From positions 4,072,501-4,136,500 of the forward strand of contig NZ_CP115484.1 in assembly GCF_027627475.1 (NCBI RefSeq): a stretch of 64,000 nt of DNA. Reading direction: 5' to 3'. This DNA comes from Paenibacillus sp. SYP-B4298. Lineage in GTDB: Bacteria > Bacillota > Bacilli > Paenibacillales > Paenibacillaceae. Below, one piece after another: positions 21,617 to 30,923 of the stretch. Below the pieces are notes generated by a model. The model saw only the letters and a program-made list of their open reading frames with translations, was not told the origin of the DNA and did no database searches. Numbering within the stretch: the first letter of the stretch is position 1; every line of letters begins with the position of its first letter. A program made the position numbers and the translations under genes.

Positions 21617-21759
21617 AATACATGTTTAAGTATAGTGGACACTTTTATTCGTTGTCAATAGATGATATTCATCCTGCACCTACTCTACATACAGCTAATA
21701 ATTTCCACTCAAGTGGACATACTAGCGTTAGCGCTACAGATAAAGGAGGACATGAAGAA

Positions 21760-22266
21760 ATGCATCGTATATTTGCCGATCGCTCGCAACGCTGGCTATC
21801 CCCGCTGCTCCTGGCTGCTCTGCTCCTGACTATTCTGCACTCGCCAGCCACCGCCCATGCACAGGGACAAGAAATTAGCCACAAGACGCAGAGCGTCCCG
21901 AACCAACAGGCGGGAGTCAAGGGCATCCGGGCGTCAGGCGTTCATTACGAGAACTATATTCGCCTGCTGGTAGAGAAATACGCGCCGCAGTCCAAGCAGC
22001 AATGGGAGTCTGTTCTGGCAGAGGGCGCACGGCTGCGCCAGCAGCTCGCCGCGCAGAAGCATCACCGGTCGCACGATCCGAATCATAAGCCGCACCCGGA
22101 GAACAATCCGCTCCTTGCTCACAAGCAGGTGTTCCGTCAGTTTCATGATGCCATTACCTCGCAGGACGCAGGCAAGATTCGTGAAGCCCTCCGTGCCTTG
22201 CTGCCTGTCCACAAAGAACTGAACGCACAGCTAGCACGGCAGCTCCAGAAGCAGACAGCAGCATAG
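21760..22266 (+). CDS. Exported 168-aa protein of unknown function
   Basis: It begins with a clear Sec signal peptide (charged start, LSPLLLAALLLTILHSPATAHA, likely cut near AHA-QG). The mature part is helical, rich in His, Gln and Lys (HHRSHDPNHKPHPENN) and has no recognised domain. ATG 21760 has AAAGGAGG upstream; the in-frame extension upstream is not convincing. It is divergent from the TetR-linked exporter and shares its intergenic palindromes, so the products may act in one response. Confidence 0.55.
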   Translation: MHRIFADRSQRWLSPLLLAALLLTILHSPATAHAQGQEISHKTQSVPNQQAGVKGIRASGVHYENYIRLLVEKYAPQSKQQWESVLAEGARLRQQLAAQKHHRSHDPNHKPHPENNPLLAHKQVFRQFHDAITSQDAGKIREALRALLPVHKELNAQLARQLQKQTAA

Positions 22267-22352
22267 GACGGCTCTGGCAGTCTCTCTAGCAGCACCCTCA
22301 ATTTCGATATATCCAGCGGTGCATGGCTGTATAGGCTATACTGAACCGCCAA

Positions 22353-22392
22353 TAGACAAAGCACGCTCCCGTGGTGGGGCGTGCTTTGTCTA
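22353..22392. terminator. Strong hairpin after the exported protein gene
   Basis: TAGACAAAGCACGC pairs perfectly with GCGTGCTTTGTCTA around a 12-nt loop. The flanking T content is low, so it may terminate in either direction or protect the mRNA 3' end. Confidence 0.6.
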
Positions 22393-22512
22393 TATGTGGC
22401 CTCTCCCGCCTTGTTGGCGTCCCTGGCTCTGTTCGGTTACTTTTTACTTGGAAGCTATTATATAATAGTTTCATTGCACTTTATAGTATGAGCACGTCGA
22501 AGGAGAATGGAA

Positions 22513-23823
22513 ATGAATGTAGTCAATATTGAACTGGCGCTGATCGATGAGGACAAGGATCAGCCCCGGTACCAATTTCAGCCGGAGGCGATGGAGGAGC
22601 TGATGCGCAGTATCTCAGAGCTGGGTCTTCTATCCCCTATCAAGGTCAGACCGACAGCAGACGGCAGGTATAAGATCATCTATGGCAACCGCCGCTATAA
22701 GGCAAGCCAGTTGCTGGGCAAGGCAACCATACCGTGCATCATCTCTGATGCCGTCGACGAGATGGACATCTATCTGGAGCAAGTCGCGGAAAACCTGACG
22801 CGCGAGGGCTTCTCCCCGATCGAGGAGGCCGAGGCGTTCCACAAGCTGATGCATGACGGACGGTTTCGCAGCTCGCTCAAGCTGGTATCATCGAAGCTCG
22901 GCAAGCCGGAGAGCTATATCAAAAACAAATGCGAGCTGCTCAAATTCGGCCGCAGTGTCAAAAAGCTGATCGTGAGCGGCACGGAAATTCGGCGCAATAT
23001 GCTGACAGAGGAGCAACTGCTCCCGCTCAAAGATCTGCCGATGGAGCATCGCGATCCACTAGCGCTTATTACTGCGCGCGATGCGCTCCCTGTAAGCGAT
23101 GTGAAGAAGATCGCCAAGCTGTTCAAGGACAGCTCGATCTCTGACAGCACCAAGGAGAAGCTGCTGCTCAAAAATGGCGATGGCCTCATCGAGACATGGT
23201 CCGTCTACGAGCAGAACCGCAAGGAGCGCGCCAGGGTGCAGCGCGAGCAGGCCGAGGAAGCGGCGCGCAGGGCGGCGCAGGCCGACGCGGCGCAGGCGGC
23301 CAAGGCTGCGGCAGCCGCCGAGGCTGCAGAGGCCGCCAAAGCTGCGGCGCGGTTGGCCGGGGGCGGTGACGCCACGGCAGCGCAAGGCGCGGGCGCAGGC
23401 GCAGGCGCAGCGGCAGCACGTGCCGCGGGCGCAGGCGCAGCGGCGGAAGCAGGCGGCGCAGCGGCGCAGGCGGCGACGCCTGGCGCGCAGCCCGCGGCCG
23501 CAGATAGCGCCAGCAGCCTGGCGGGCGACGCCGCAAGCAGCGGGCAGCGCCCGGCGGCTGCAAGCGCGGCAGCCGCTGCTGGCGCAGGCGCGGCGGCACA
23601 AGCGCAGCCCGCCGCGGGAAGCCTGGATGAGCTGCTGAGCGAGCTGCTAGCGCTGTTGCCGCGCCAGCAGGAGCTGACGCAGCAGATTCAGGCGCTTGCC
23701 GCCATGCCCGCTGCACGCAGCGCAGCGCTGACCGTTCGCGAGGCCGACGCGGTCATCATGGCGCTGCAGGAGCAAGTGCAACAGTGGCATGCAGTGCGTG
23801 AACAGCTCCCTCTTTGGCGTTAA
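22513..23823 (+). CDS. Orphan ParB/Spo0J-like protein with Ala/Gly-rich tail
   Basis: A ~436-aa protein. The N-terminal ParB CTPase/nuclease-like domain (about 1-95) has the GNRRYKA and ENLTREGFSPIEEAEAF motifs. A helix-turn-helix region follows (about 105-165), then a charged helix and a ~130-residue stretch made almost only of Ala, Gly, Gln and Pro (about 240-370), and a C-terminal helical segment (LDELLSELLALLPRQQELTQQ). The low-complexity part is far more GC-rich than its surroundings. No parA or parS partner lies nearby, so it is not the chromosome-partition Spo0J. ATG 22513 gives better spacing from AAGGAG than ATG 22507. Confidence 0.75.
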   Translation: MNVVNIELALIDEDKDQPRYQFQPEAMEELMRSISELGLLSPIKVRPTADGRYKIIYGNRRYKASQLLGKATIPCIISDAVDEMDIYLEQVAENLTREGFSPIEEAEAFHKLMHDGRFRSSLKLVSSKLGKPESYIKNKCELLKFGRSVKKLIVSGTEIRRNMLTEEQLLPLKDLPMEHRDPLALITARDALPVSDVKKIAKLFKDSSISDSTKEKLLLKNGDGLIETWSVYEQNRKERARVQREQAEEAARRAAQADAAQAAKAAAAAEAAEAAKAAARLAGGGDATAAQGAGAGAGAAAARAAGAGAAAEAGGAAAQAATPGAQPAAADSASSLAGDAASSGQRPAAASAAAAAGAGAAAQAQPAAGSLDELLSELLALLPRQQELTQQIQALAAMPAARSAALTVREADAVIMALQEQVQQWHAVREQLPLWR

Positions 23824-23854
23824 CTCTAATAACAGCAACAAGGAGGCTTCAGCC

Positions 23855-25396
23855 TTGAGCAAACAGACGAACGCTACAGATCACACCGGGGAAAAATCGA
23901 AGAATATACAAGAGAATATAGTGGAGCAGCAGCCTCCGGCACAGCTTCAGCACCTCAGGTCACAGGCAGAGCAGTTGTTTCCTATCCCTGAGGACTATGA
24001 GCTTGTCATTGAACAATTATTGCCGACCCGGTCCGGGCAGGACAACGAAGCTTTATTCGTCTGGAACATGGCAGGCAATGAACACAACAGCATCTCCGTC
24101 ACCTTGTCTGAGCAGGGCAAGGTGCTGGAGTACTCGCTGGCGGAGGAGGCAGACGAGGCGCCGTCCCTAATGACCAAAGAGCAGCTATGGCAGCTTGCAG
24201 AATCATTTGTGGAGCAGCATCATCCGGGTGCGCTGGCGCTCTTCCCCTATCGGGAAGAGAGGCTCATTCCTGGCGGCGTGCGATATACTTGCAGCCTCAC
24301 TGCAATGGGACTGCCACTCCCGCGTTCCGGCTGCTTCATCATAGTGCGTGAGTGCGGACGGGTTACAGATTTTAAATACTATGGCCTCGTGGAGCCTCCG
24401 CCCATCCCAACGCAGATTCGGCCCGCAGCGCTGCTGCTGGCTAAGCTGCGCCGCCAGTTGCAAGTCAGCCTGCAGCTCCAGCTATTGCATGAATCGGTAT
24501 ACAACGATGGTGACGACCTGCTCCACCTTGTGTATGCGCCTATGCCTGCCCGTCTGTTCTTCCCTGCATCAGAGGAGTCAGAGGAAGGCACTATGATGGA
24601 GCTGCATCCTGTGGAATCGGCGGCAGAGCAATATGAGTCATTTGAGATGGAAGCCTGGACAGCGGAGAAGGAAGCAGCGCTGCTGCTGCGGACGCCAGAG
24701 GAATGGCTGGGCGTTGACGAGGACAACTTCGCTCGTGTGCGCAGCCTTGACCTGAGTGACGAGGTGCGCGGCGTAGTGTGGCAGCGGCGAGACTTGCAGC
24801 TCTCGAAGGCAGAGCGGACGCTCGATGCGCTCTTCGAGCAGCAAACGGCGGAGACAGTCAAGGCCAAATTCCACAAGCCTACAGGCAGATTACTGGAATT
24901 TATGCGCTTCACTACACCCGCCCAAGGCACTGCTTCCGCTCTGAACCGCAACGAGTGTCTGCAACGCGCCTTAGATGCCATTCGTTGCTTCTCGCCTGGC
25001 CTGCTCCCTTACCTGCGATTGCTACGTGCAGAGGAGCACAGCTCAGAAGCGCAGGAGCACTTCCAATTCGCAGTCGCTGTGCAGGGCATGCCCGTCTGGG
25101 GGGAATACATCTCTATCACCGTGCACCGCTCCACAGGCGCTATAGAGCACTATATGGGCTGCCAGCTTAACCCTGAACAACTGGCAACACTGGACACGCA
25201 GCCCGCATTTGCCGCGCAGGAGGCGGTAGAACGTTTTGTCGACGCCATTAAGCTGGAGCTGCAATGGGAGCTCAGCTACAATGAGCAGAAGCAACCCATA
25301 TATAAGCTCGTCTATCGGGCCGTCTGCGCCCTAACAGGCAGAGAAGCCCGTCTGCTTGATGCCCATACCGGCGGACTATACTCCAGCAGAGTATAG
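23855..25396 (+). CDS. YcdB/YcdC-repeat-like (DUF4901) protein
   Basis: A 513-aa protein with TTG start, AAGGAGG eight bases upstream, 31 bp after the ParB-like gene. It has no signal peptide or membrane helix. Two repeated halves contain YcdB-type PepSY-like patterns: an alternating hydrophobic strand followed by ISVTLSEQGKVLEYSLAEE in the first and ISITVHRSTGAIEHYMG in the second. Function is unknown; YcdB-like proteins are usually exported, so a cytosolic form is unusual. The family assignment is pattern-based. Confidence 0.5.
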   Translation: MSKQTNATDHTGEKSKNIQENIVEQQPPAQLQHLRSQAEQLFPIPEDYELVIEQLLPTRSGQDNEALFVWNMAGNEHNSISVTLSEQGKVLEYSLAEEADEAPSLMTKEQLWQLAESFVEQHHPGALALFPYREERLIPGGVRYTCSLTAMGLPLPRSGCFIIVRECGRVTDFKYYGLVEPPPIPTQIRPAALLLAKLRRQLQVSLQLQLLHESVYNDGDDLLHLVYAPMPARLFFPASEESEEGTMMELHPVESAAEQYESFEMEAWTAEKEAALLLRTPEEWLGVDEDNFARVRSLDLSDEVRGVVWQRRDLQLSKAERTLDALFEQQTAETVKAKFHKPTGRLLEFMRFTTPAQGTASALNRNECLQRALDAIRCFSPGLLPYLRLLRAEEHSSEAQEHFQFAVAVQGMPVWGEYISITVHRSTGAIEHYMGCQLNPEQLATLDTQPAFAAQEAVERFVDAIKLELQWELSYNEQKQPIYKLVYRAVCALTGREARLLDAHTGGLYSSRV

Positions 25397-25596
25397 TAGA
25401 CCCATTGCTACTCGTGGGCAAGCGAATTCTTCTTCGGCTACAGCCTGAGCATACATATCCTGCGCCGTCTGCTGTCGTTGCAAGAGCGGGATATGGGGCA
25501 CGCCCCCAGGAGCAGGGCTCAGACTCATAAGCGAAATCTCCGCGCCCCAGCGAGATTAGAAGCACGAGCAGCACTTGTACATTCTTCTATATGACG

Positions 25597-25636
25597 AGCA
25601 AAGAGCAGTCCTGCCGAGGCAGGACTGCTCTTTGCT
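25597..25636. terminator. Bidirectional terminator between converging genes
   Basis: A perfect 18-bp stem (AGCAAAGAGCAGTCCTGC with its complement) closes a short loop. It lies between the ends of the converging YcdB-like and ndoA genes. Confidence 0.85.
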
Positions 25637-25668
25637 TATCCGATAAGGTAACGATGAGAAACGATAGG

Positions 25669-26019
25669 CTAAAAGTCGATAAGGCCAACACTGATCTGCA
25701 GCGCTTCATCGACCTTACGCATCGTCTCATCATCCAGATGCGTAATTTTGTCTGTTAATCTTTGCTTGTCGATCGTTCTGATCTGCTCCAGCAAGATGAC
25801 CGAATCTCGGTCAAATTCATGTGTAGCCGCATCAATCTCCACATGTGTCGGGAGTTTGGCCTTCTGAATTTGCGCCGTGATGGCCGCAACGATCACAGTG
25901 GGGCTGAATCGATTGCCGATATCATTTTGTATCACAAGAACAGGACGCACTCCTCCCTGCTCCGAGCCAACCACCGGTGACAAGTCAGCAAAAAACACAT
26001 CGCCTCGTTTTACGATCAA
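25669..26019 (-). CDS. ndoA: EndoA/MazF-type endoribonuclease toxin
   Basis: A 116-aa PemK/MazF-family protein almost identical in layout to B. subtilis EndoA ([21 protein letters not shown], then RPVLVIQND). It cuts mRNA at UACAU-like sites in the family and is neutralised by the antitoxin encoded just upstream. It probably starts with TTG at 26019 (GGGGTG upstream). It lies 3 bp after the antitoxin gene, so both are co-translated. Confidence 0.95.
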   Translation of the reverse strand: MIVKRGDVFFADLSPVVGSEQGGVRPVLVIQNDIGNRFSPTVIVAAITAQIQKAKLPTHVEIDAATHEFDRDSVILLEQIRTIDKQRLTDKITHLDDETMRKVDEALQISVGLIDF

Positions 26020-26022
26020 GCT

Positions 26023-26304
26023 CTACACCCCGCTTACAAGACGGCCGAGCGTGCTGTCGGCATCTTCCTCCGCTTGAAAGGCTTCCGAGGCCATATTCAA
26101 GTTGATTTTTGCCATCTCCAGATAACCCCGCTGCATCGATTCCCTGATCTGCCGCTTTTTACGCTCAATCAAATACAGCCTCATGGCCTGCCGGATAAAC
26201 TCGCTTCGATTCGAATTTTCTCTTGCCACAATTCCGTCCACTTCCTGTAGCAAGTGATCCGGCAAGCTAATCATGATTCTTTTGGTGTTCTGCATATTGG
26301 CCAC
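26023..26304 (-). CDS. ndoAI: EndoAI antitoxin (ribbon-helix-helix)
   Basis: A 93-aa protein with an N-terminal ribbon-helix-helix (KRIMISLPDHLLQEVDGIV, then SNRSEFIRQAMRLYL) and a C-terminal toxin-binding tail ending STLGRLVSGV, as in Bacillus EndoAI. I chose GTG 26304 (seven bases after GGGGGTG), which gives the VANMQNTKR start usual in Paenibacillus; the longer ATG start lacks a ribosome site. Confidence 0.93.
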   Translation of the reverse strand: MANMQNTKRIMISLPDHLLQEVDGIVARENSNRSEFIRQAMRLYLIERKKRQIRESMQRGYLEMAKINLNMASEAFQAEEDADSTLGRLVSGV

Positions 26305-26325
26305 CAACTCGCACCCCCAAAACAT

Positions 26326-26685
26326 TTCCGAAAGACCTATTCCCAGTATTTCGCTAAATGACCCGAATTATACATCCTCTTGTATATCCATCCCAATTAC
26401 CCGCAACAACAGACAGTTTAGCAGCTAACAGAAGCAACCTGTAGTATAGATGATTTTCAAAACGGCTGTCGCCGACTTTGGTTCTTATAGTTGAAACATA
26501 TCTATGCACAATAGTATGACAATATGATGGACGATCCAACGTTCAACCGGAATTCCCCTGATCTAATAGTTCGTCCTCGAGACAGAAAATCCTTTTCTCA
26601 AGAGCAAAAATTTAAAAGGTAAATCCGACCAGGCAGTCATTGCAAGACGGCAACTCCGCTCAGTGCTCCGAAGTAAGCCGCAGCG
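26326..26685. other. alr-ndoAI intergenic region
   Basis: These 360 bases contain a candidate minus-strand promoter (TTGTCA at 26517-26522, TATGTT at 26495-26500, 16-bp spacer) for the toxin-antitoxin pair. A 61-codon minus-strand open frame inside shows no ribosome site or protein-like composition. I see no other feature. Confidence 0.4.
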
Positions 26686-27870
26686 CTATATCAGCGCCGC
26701 ATTATACACGGCTACCGTCTGCCCGCTGCGCACGTAGACACGCGGCACGCGCGCAGCCAGCATGCACGTCACCTCATAATTAATCGTTCCTAGCTGATCC
26801 GCCACCTCTTCAACCGTAATGCATCCATCGCCCTGGGTGCCGAACAGCACAACCTCCTCGCCCGCCTGTACAGCAGGCTCTCCGGCATCCATCGCCTCAT
26901 CCAATGCAATCATCAGTTGATCCATGCAGATCGTCCCGCGCACAGGCACTCTGCGGCCACGCACCAGCACCTGTGCCTTGCCAGTCAGCATCCGGCTGTA
27001 GCCATCTGCATAGCCGATCGGCACCGTGCCAATCTGTTCGCTAGCAGCAGCGATATAACGCGTGCCGTAGCTGATGCCCCAGCCTGGGGGAACCTGCTTG
27101 ACCATGACGACCTCCGAGCGCAACGACATGACGGGCTCGAGCCGCACCTTCTGCTGGTGCACCTCCTCAGACGGATACAACCCATACATGCCAATGCCCA
27201 GCCGCAGCATGCCACCGGTCCAGGCAGGCAGATCAATCCCGGCAGCACTGTTGCCTGTGTGCATGATCGGGATGCTCCAGCCGCGAGAAGCAATGTAATC
27301 GGTGATCTGTGTGAATCGCTCATGCTGCAGCGCTGCGTAGCTCTTATCCGCCTCGTCTGCACTCGCAAAATGCGTAAACAGCCCCTCCACCTCCAGGCCA
27401 GGCGCATTCAGCGCCTGCTCCAGAAAGGACGGCCACGGCTCATGTGGCATGAGGCCAAGGCGCCCCATGCCCGTATCAATCTTAATGTGCACCTTCAAGC
27501 GCTTGCGCGAGGATGGCAGCCTGGCCGCAGCCTGCAGCACATCCTCGCGAAACAGTGCAATCGTAATCTCCTGCTCCCGCGCCAGCTCCAATGCCTGCAC
27601 CGGAACATAGCCCAGTACAAGGATCGGCGCTGTAATACCCGCCTGGCGCAGACTTATTGCCTCATCCAAAAATGCAACGCCCAAATAATCGACTCCACAC
27701 CGCACGGCTTCTCTGGAAATCTCCACTGCGCCATGACCATAAGCGTTAGCCTTAACCGAGGCCATCAGCCGCGTCCCATCCGGCAAGGCCTTGCGAAAAG
27801 CAGCCAGATTGCGAGCAAGCGCGTCCAATGAAATCTCCGCCCGGGTCGGTCGATAGTAACTCATCAACAT
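26686..27870 (-). CDS. alr: Alanine racemase
   Basis: A 394-aa fold-type III PLP enzyme. The PLP lysine is Lys40 in SVKANAYGHG and the second catalytic base Tyr268 in WGISYGTRY. It converts L- to D-alanine for peptidoglycan and spore germination control. It lies between ydcC and ndoAI as in Bacillus. The ATG at 27870 is followed two codons later by another ATG; AAGGTG serves either. Confidence 0.96.
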   Translation of the reverse strand: MLMSYYRPTRAEISLDALARNLAAFRKALPDGTRLMASVKANAYGHGAVEISREAVRCGVDYLGVAFLDEAISLRQAGITAPILVLGYVPVQALELAREQEITIALFREDVLQAAARLPSSRKRLKVHIKIDTGMGRLGLMPHEPWPSFLEQALNAPGLEVEGLFTHFASADEADKSYAALQHERFTQITDYIASRGWSIPIMHTGNSAAGIDLPAWTGGMLRLGIGMYGLYPSEEVHQQKVRLEPVMSLRSEVVMVKQVPPGWGISYGTRYIAAASEQIGTVPIGYADGYSRMLTGKAQVLVRGRRVPVRGTICMDQLMIALDEAMDAGEPAVQAGEEVVLFGTQGDGCITVEEVADQLGTINYEVTCMLAARVPRVYVRSGQTVAVYNAALI

Positions 27871-28022
27871 CCTTCACCTTCTCTTCCGACAAACCCATGT
27901 AGACTTTATGTTATACGGTTCGACAAGGACTGTCAATGAACCAGCGGAAGGATCGCTCAGGTACGTATTGGGGTCTTTGGATTCAGCTTCCATGGGACAC
28001 GCCTAAGCGCGCCCGGCGCAGG

Positions 28023-29213
28023 TTATTTCTCCATCAATTGGACAGATTGGGCAACCTTGACCATCTCCGAATCCGGCAGATTGGCGCTCGTCAGGCGATA
28101 CTCCATCCCATCCGAGATCCAGGTCAGTGTACGCTGCTCCTCCCCAGTAACAAAGCCGATCGTAAAGCCAAGATCGATGGTCGAGCTGGGTACCAATGCC
28201 GTTGCTTTATCCTTGGGATGCGTCTGGATAAGGGTATAGTCGTAGGTGCCGCTATAGCGCAGCATGACGCCATTGTTGCCGCCGTAGACGATGTCATCCA
28301 TATCCTTGAGCGCTACCCCTTCCGGCATATAGGTCGGCTCCATCAGCACCAGTTCGTCCGCTCCAGCCGACGCTTCGCCGCTGCTCGCCTGCTCCCCGGC
28401 TCCCTCCTCGCCGCCTTGCTGCTCGGGCTGCGGCTGCTGCACCTCATCCGGCGTCAGAGCGCCCTCGCTATCGCTCGCTGCGCCATCCTCCGGCTTCACT
28501 CCATCTGGCTGCTCGCCTCCCTCCTGTGGCTCGAGCGTGGCTTGCCCTTGCTGTCCCTTGCTATCCTCATACTCGCGAGTGGCCGCCTCCATATTTTTGT
28601 TCATATCAAAGGCATTGTCCTCGAAGCTTGTTCCAAATTCAAAGGAATCGAACGTCACCTCGACGACGACGGTGCCGTTGGCATCGCTCACCTGCACGTG
28701 ATCCGGGCGATAATCTGATTTGCTCAGCCATATTTTTTGCCGGGCAAGCGCACCATTCTGGTAATTGGCCATCACATCGAATACGTAGGACTCATTTTCC
28801 ATCGTGAACTGTCTGGAGTTATCCAGCAGAATGCTCTGCACCAGCGTCTGGTACAGATAGACCTGGCCTTGATTTTTCGGCCAATCGCTCTGGAAGCGGA
28901 AGCTTTTGTTCAGATGCGGGGTAAGGACGAAGACGCCGTCATCGTTGCGCAGCACAATTTGCGAGATGTCCTTCTCCTTGTTCTTCAATGCAATTCGGTA
29001 AAATTCAGGCTTCTGATACCATACCTCAACCTGATATTCCAATGGCTGCTGTCCGGTCAGCAGCTTCATTGTCCCTGTTCCTTTGTAGCTCTGCAGATCG
29101 CTTACCACTTTTCCCAAGTCCTTGACTACCGATTCAGCATCCTTCGTTCCGCAGCCGGCCAGCAGCAGCGATACAATAACGATAGCAACTGCGATCCATT
29201 TGATGCGACGCAT
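28023..29213 (-). CDS. ydcC: YdcC/GerS-like sporulation lipoprotein
   Basis: A 396-aa lipoprotein: MRRIKW start, hydrophobic signal and lipobox LLAGC near residue 20. The N-terminal half (about 25-215) is LolA/LppX-like. A Glu/Gln/Gly-rich linker follows (about 225-280), and the end (about 285-395) is DUF4367-like (LVLMEPTYMPEGV). In Bacillus ydcC is a mother-cell gene upstream of alr, the same position as here; the related GerS of Clostridioides is needed for cortex modification. ATG 29213 lies nine bases after AAAGGGG. Confidence 0.85.
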   Translation of the reverse strand: MRRIKWIAVAIVIVSLLLAGCGTKDAESVVKDLGKVVSDLQSYKGTGTMKLLTGQQPLEYQVEVWYQKPEFYRIALKNKEKDISQIVLRNDDGVFVLTPHLNKSFRFQSDWPKNQGQVYLYQTLVQSILLDNSRQFTMENESYVFDVMANYQNGALARQKIWLSKSDYRPDHVQVSDANGTVVVEVTFDSFEFGTSFEDNAFDMNKNMEAATREYEDSKGQQGQATLEPQEGGEQPDGVKPEDGAASDSEGALTPDEVQQPQPEQQGGEEGAGEQASSGEASAGADELVLMEPTYMPEGVALKDMDDIVYGGNNGVMLRYSGTYDYTLIQTHPKDKATALVPSSTIDLGFTIGFVTGEEQRTLTWISDGMEYRLTSANLPDSEMVKVAQSVQLMEK

Positions 29214-29520
29214 GAAGATCATCCCCTTTGGCACAATGTTTTAACAGGCTGATAACATGTCTATGAGGGAACTTGGACGATTATGCGGACGGGTTTGACG
29301 AGCATGACAAATTGTGTGGACTGCCCTTTTGCCTCATCGCTATCCAGCGGGCCAACACATGCTACAATTGAACTTCCGCCAAACCGCTTCATCTATGCTA
29401 TGACAGACTGCGAGGAAGACAGCTTTAGCGCCAGCGTGTACCAGCACGTGGCGCTATGGTGTGTAGCTATTTACTGACGTATGCTCGTGGGAACGCACTG
29501 CCAGCCTTAAAAGTCAGTAT
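29214..29520. other. Junction between ydcC and the AT-rich ABC block
   Basis: In Bacillus acpS lies upstream of ydcC; no acpS is present here. The only structure seen is an inverted repeat with arms TAGCGCCA/TGGCGCTA (29426-29456) without a T-tract. A 64-codon plus-strand open frame looks spurious. Confidence 0.45.
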
Positions 29521-30168
29521 TCATGAAGATACAGGCTCCAGCATTTTGTTGTTAAATTCAAATCTATGATCACATAATAACTCGATGTCTTCACTCATAT
29601 GACTCGTCAACAACATGGTGGTTCCGCTTCTTTTCATATCTAAGAGCAAGTTTCTCATCCGCTCTACACCTTGTTTGTCCAAGCCGTTAAACGGCTCATC
29701 CAGAATTAATAACTTGGGCTTCTCCATAATTGCTTGTGCGATGGCTAGTCTCTGTCTCATTCCGAGCGAGAATTTTTTGACAGGTTGCTTACTAGCGCTA
29801 TCCAGCCCTACTGTCTCCAAGACCTTATGAATCTGTTCAGTATGAATATCATTACGAATCGACGCCAGAAACTTCAAGTTGCGATATGCAGAGTAGTCCT
29901 CCAAAAAACCAGGCGTTTCGATAATGACACCCGTGCTCTCAGGAAAATCTATATCTTTCCCAATTTTCTTGCCAAAAACCTCCACATTCCCTTCATCTGG
30001 TCGGAGAAAACCACAAATGATTTTAAATAAAACCGATTTACCTGAACCATTGTAACCGAGAAAACCGTATATTCTTCCCTCGTGAAGCTCCAGCGTTACG
30101 TTTTCAAAAATCAGAGTGCCTTTGAACGTTTTTTTTAGGTTCTCTAATTTAACAGCGATTGGACTCAT
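29521..30168 (-). CDS. ABC transporter ATP-binding subunit
   Basis: A 215-aa ATPase with Walker A GYNGSGKS, signature SLGMRQR, Walker B LLILDEP and His in LLTSHMS. It lies at the end of a four-gene block with three permease genes; its ATG overlaps the preceding stop (ATGA at 30165-30168). It probably energises export or self-protection, as in peptide-antibiotic (LanFEG/BcrAB-like) exporters; this is by general similarity only. AT-rich relative to the surrounding core genes. Confidence 0.85.
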   Translation of the reverse strand: MSPIAVKLENLKKTFKGTLIFENVTLELHEGRIYGFLGYNGSGKSVLFKIICGFLRPDEGNVEVFGKKIGKDIDFPESTGVIIETPGFLEDYSAYRNLKFLASIRNDIHTEQIHKVLETVGLDSASKQPVKKFSLGMRQRLAIAQAIMEKPKLLILDEPFNGLDKQGVERMRNLLLDMKRSGTTMLLTSHMSEDIELLCDHRFEFNNKMLEPVSS

Positions 30169-30923
30169 TTTGTTCTCTCCCATATAATAAATGCTTTCTT
30201 TTTCAAGAGGGCAACAACTGCCGTAATGCATAACAAAACATGCAAAATAACAAATTGCCCAATCGGAATAGCATCAGGATTGCTACTGAAAAAATCGATC
30301 TGCCCAATAAAGATTTGTGCCCCTAAAGGAAAAGCCAACTGGGGGAAAACAACCTGAAATAGCATAAGGATAATAATGCATAAAAAACCAATTCGGAATC
30401 TTCCGCTCCATTGTGTAATGACTAGCTGAAGCATAGTTTGTGTATACGCTCCAATAATTTGTACCAGTAGCACACTCATAAATTTCCCCACTGCCAGCTT
30501 CTCAGTCGAGGGCGTGAGCCAGTAAGATAACATGAATAGACTTCCTGTATACAAGACAATAAACAGAATTGTTACCAGAAGTAAAATAGTTATTGCGGAC
30601 GCTAAGTAAATCCTTGTATTCCTGACCCGCATTAACATCTGAACTGCTGGCGCCCCTAGCAGATGGGAGCTGTAGAGCTCTGTTATTAAACCAATCATCA
30701 TATACGGACTCATGGCAATGAAAAGTTGTAGGATTGTCATGTCTTGCACGGATCGCCTCCCCAAGGCATCCAATACAGCATCAACCCAACTCAAGCTACT
30801 ACCATGATCAATCACCAAAAGATAAAAGGAGCCTAATATAACAGACCATACAAGAAAAATAACAAAACGATTAAATATATAGTTCAAGTTATAATTAATG
30901 GTCAGGGCAAGAAATCTCCTCAT
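30165..30923 (-). CDS. ABC-2-type permease, third of three
   Basis: A 252-aa protein with six hydrophobic segments (about 18-38, 65-82, 108-130, 145-170, 180-200 and 222-243). Its start overlaps the previous stop (ATGA, 30920-30923). It resembles ABC-2 permeases in layout; no named family was recognised. Confidence 0.65.
   Translation of the reverse strand: MRRFLALTINYNLNYIFNRFVIFLVWSVILGSFYLLVIDHGSSLSWVDAVLDALGRRSVQDMTILQLFIAMSPYMMIGLITELYSSHLLGAPAVQMLMRVRNTRIYLASAITILLLVTILFIVLYTGSLFMLSYWLTPSTEKLAVGKFMSVLLVQIIGAYTQTMLQLVITQWSGRFRIGFLCIIILMLFQVVFPQLAFPLGAQIFIGQIDFFSSNPDAIPIGQFVILHVLLCITAVVALLKKKAFIIWERTK

Noticed and set aside
23059-23716. Arg/Ala-rich frames on the minus strand of the ParB-like gene
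   Set aside because: They arise from the GC-rich low-complexity tail; no initiation signal or protein-like pattern.
25272-25574. 100-codon minus-strand frame with a hydrophobic start after the YcdB-like gene
   Set aside because: It overlaps the YcdB-like gene in antisense by 125 bp, has no good ribosome site and Cys/Arg-rich, non-homologous sequence.
29283-29477. 64-codon plus-strand frame at the ydcC/ABC junction
   Set aside because: No ribosome site, Cys/Ser-rich composition, no terminator.
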